Source: an uncultured Lachnospiraceae bacterium
GTDB lineage: Bacteria; Bacillota; Clostridia; Lachnospirales; Lachnospiraceae
Length of the DNA stretch: 5,629 nucleotides
NCBI GenBank assembly: GCA_947589175.1
Contig: CANPZR010000178.1
Span: 1 to 5,629 of the forward strand
Reading direction: 5' to 3'
Position numbers and translations under genes: made by a program. This document shows, one piece after another, positions 5,006 through 5,629 of the stretch. The notes beneath the pieces are model-generated. The model was not told the DNA's origin. It did not search any database and worked only from the letters and a program-made list of their open reading frames with translations. Position 1 is the first letter of the stretch, and every line of letters begins with the position of its first letter.

Positions 5006-5629
5006 TTATTGAATGTAGAACATATCCGAGCAGACCAGCCACATGGGCCTGAAAAAGCGCATGAGCTGCCAGACGCCGATTCCCTTCAGATCGTACTCCG
5101 TCAGCAGCGCGTACTTTTCTTCTATGCTTCGGACGTCCTCAAACCACACTTCGTGGCGGACGCTGTCCCTGTCGTACAGAAAATAGGGCGATTTTGCCGT
5201 CTCGTCAAACTGGATGGGGACATTGCCCGCGATGGCAATCTGCACGGCTTCTATGTTTCCGATTGTGGTCGCCTTGCTCTGTCCCTGCACGAAGGGAAGC
5301 GGCCAGTCGTACCCGTAGTTGGGAATCCCGAGATTGATCTTTTCGGAGGGGATTTCGGTCAGGGCGTATTCCACCACCCGCCGCACGTTGTTGAGAGGCG
5401 CGACCGCCATGGGAGGCCCGTAGGTATAGCCCCACTCGTAGGTCATAAGAAGTACGTCGTTGGCCGCTTCGCCCAGTCCTCTATAATCCTTTCCCTCATA
5501 TAAAAGTCCCTTTTGATCCGCGGACGTCTTGGGAGCCAGCGCCACGCTGACCGTCACGCCCAGCTCGTTCATCCGCTCGCGCAGTTCCGCCACAAAAGCG
5601 GTAAAGAGATCCCGGTCCTCGGCGAAAAT
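5006..5629 (-). CDS. GH18 spore-cortex/germination glycosidase, YaaH/SleL-like, C-terminal part (5' truncated by window edge)
   Basis: Family members are spore-coat or cortex-associated glycosidases that cut muramic-lactam-containing cortex fragments during germination. The frame is open to the window edge, giving 207 visible residues; a GTG at 5593 is internal because matching sequence continues before it. Visible motifs are VALAPKT (29-35), LLMTYEWGYTYGPPMA (60-75, the MTY-E sugar-binding strand), NLGIPNYGYDWPLPF (99-113), RHEVWFEDVRSI (158-169) and LKGIGVWQLM (181-190, with the conserved C-terminal tryptophan). These match the YaaH/SleL branch of GH18 closely. The catalytic DxxDxDxE-type strand should lie just beyond the edge, since the first residues IFAEDRDLF resemble what follows it. 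Any N-terminal LysM domains would also be outside. The stop lies 9 bases from the tRNA terminator, convergent to it. Confidence 0.88.
   Translation of the reverse strand: MFAEDRDLFTAFVAELRERMNELGVTVSVALAPKTSADQKGLLYEGKDYRGLGEAANDVLLMTYEWGYTYGPPMAVAPLNNVRRVVEYALTEIPSEKINLGIPNYGYDWPLPFVQGQSKATTIGNIEAVQIAIAGNVPIQFDETAKSPYFLYDRDSVRHEVWFEDVRSIEEKYALLTEYDLKGIGVWQLMRFFRPMWLVCSDMFYIQ

Noticed and set aside
4999..5014. Inverted repeat ATTCAA-ATTA-TTGAAT overlapping the GH18 stop codon
   Set aside because: Six A/T-rich pairs with no T-run on either strand; too weak to call a terminator or operator.
5009..5503. 164-residue plus-strand open frame opposite the GH18 gene
   Set aside because: The opposite strand carries unmistakable YaaH/SleL motifs through the same bases; this frame has none.

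Overview
The window looks like chromosome of a moderately GC-rich, spore-forming Gram-positive, most likely a Clostridia member (perhaps Lachnospiraceae-like). This rests on four things: the Bacillus/Clostridium-type riboflavin gene order ribD-ribE-ribBA-ribH, a YaaH/SleL-like GH18 spore-cortex enzyme, tRNA genes without encoded CCA ends, and strong GGAG/GAGG-type ribosome binding sites. The taxonomic call is an inference; no marker gene settles it.

Bases 1-3297 hold a co-directional riboflavin biosynthesis operon. The 3' part of ribD (pyrimidine reductase side) enters from the left edge, followed by ribE (riboflavin synthase), ribBA (fused DHBP synthase / GTP cyclohydrolase II) and ribH (lumazine synthase). 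Together these convert GTP and ribulose 5-phosphate into riboflavin; only the dephosphorylation step lacks a gene here. The operon start, where an FMN riboswitch would be expected, lies outside the window. ribE and ribBA are separated by an unusually AT-rich 109-base gap that may hold an internal promoter. The operon ends in a cluster of short palindromes and then a long AT-rich intrinsic terminator (3394-3436).

Bases 3491-4594 encode a ten-segment membrane acyltransferase of the acyltransferase-3 (OafA/WecH-like) family. It appears to be a separate unit with a possible extended -10 promoter just after the rib terminator.

Bases 4595-4996 are a compact tRNA transcription unit: phased A-tracts, an extended -10 promoter, tRNA(CAU; Ile2 or elongator Met), tRNA-Asp(GUC), a spacer hairpin, tRNA-Leu(UAA) and a strong intrinsic terminator. 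An 8-bp inverted repeat is centred on the -10 element, with a third near-copy at the tRNA 5' end. This is the most unexplained structure in the window.

Bases 5006-5629, on the minus strand and convergent with the tRNAs, are the C-terminal part of a GH18 enzyme of the YaaH/SleL type, cut by the right edge. I see no CRISPR, insertion sequence, phage gene or clearly new multi-gene system. The window is mainly ordinary housekeeping DNA with a few regulatory details worth checking.
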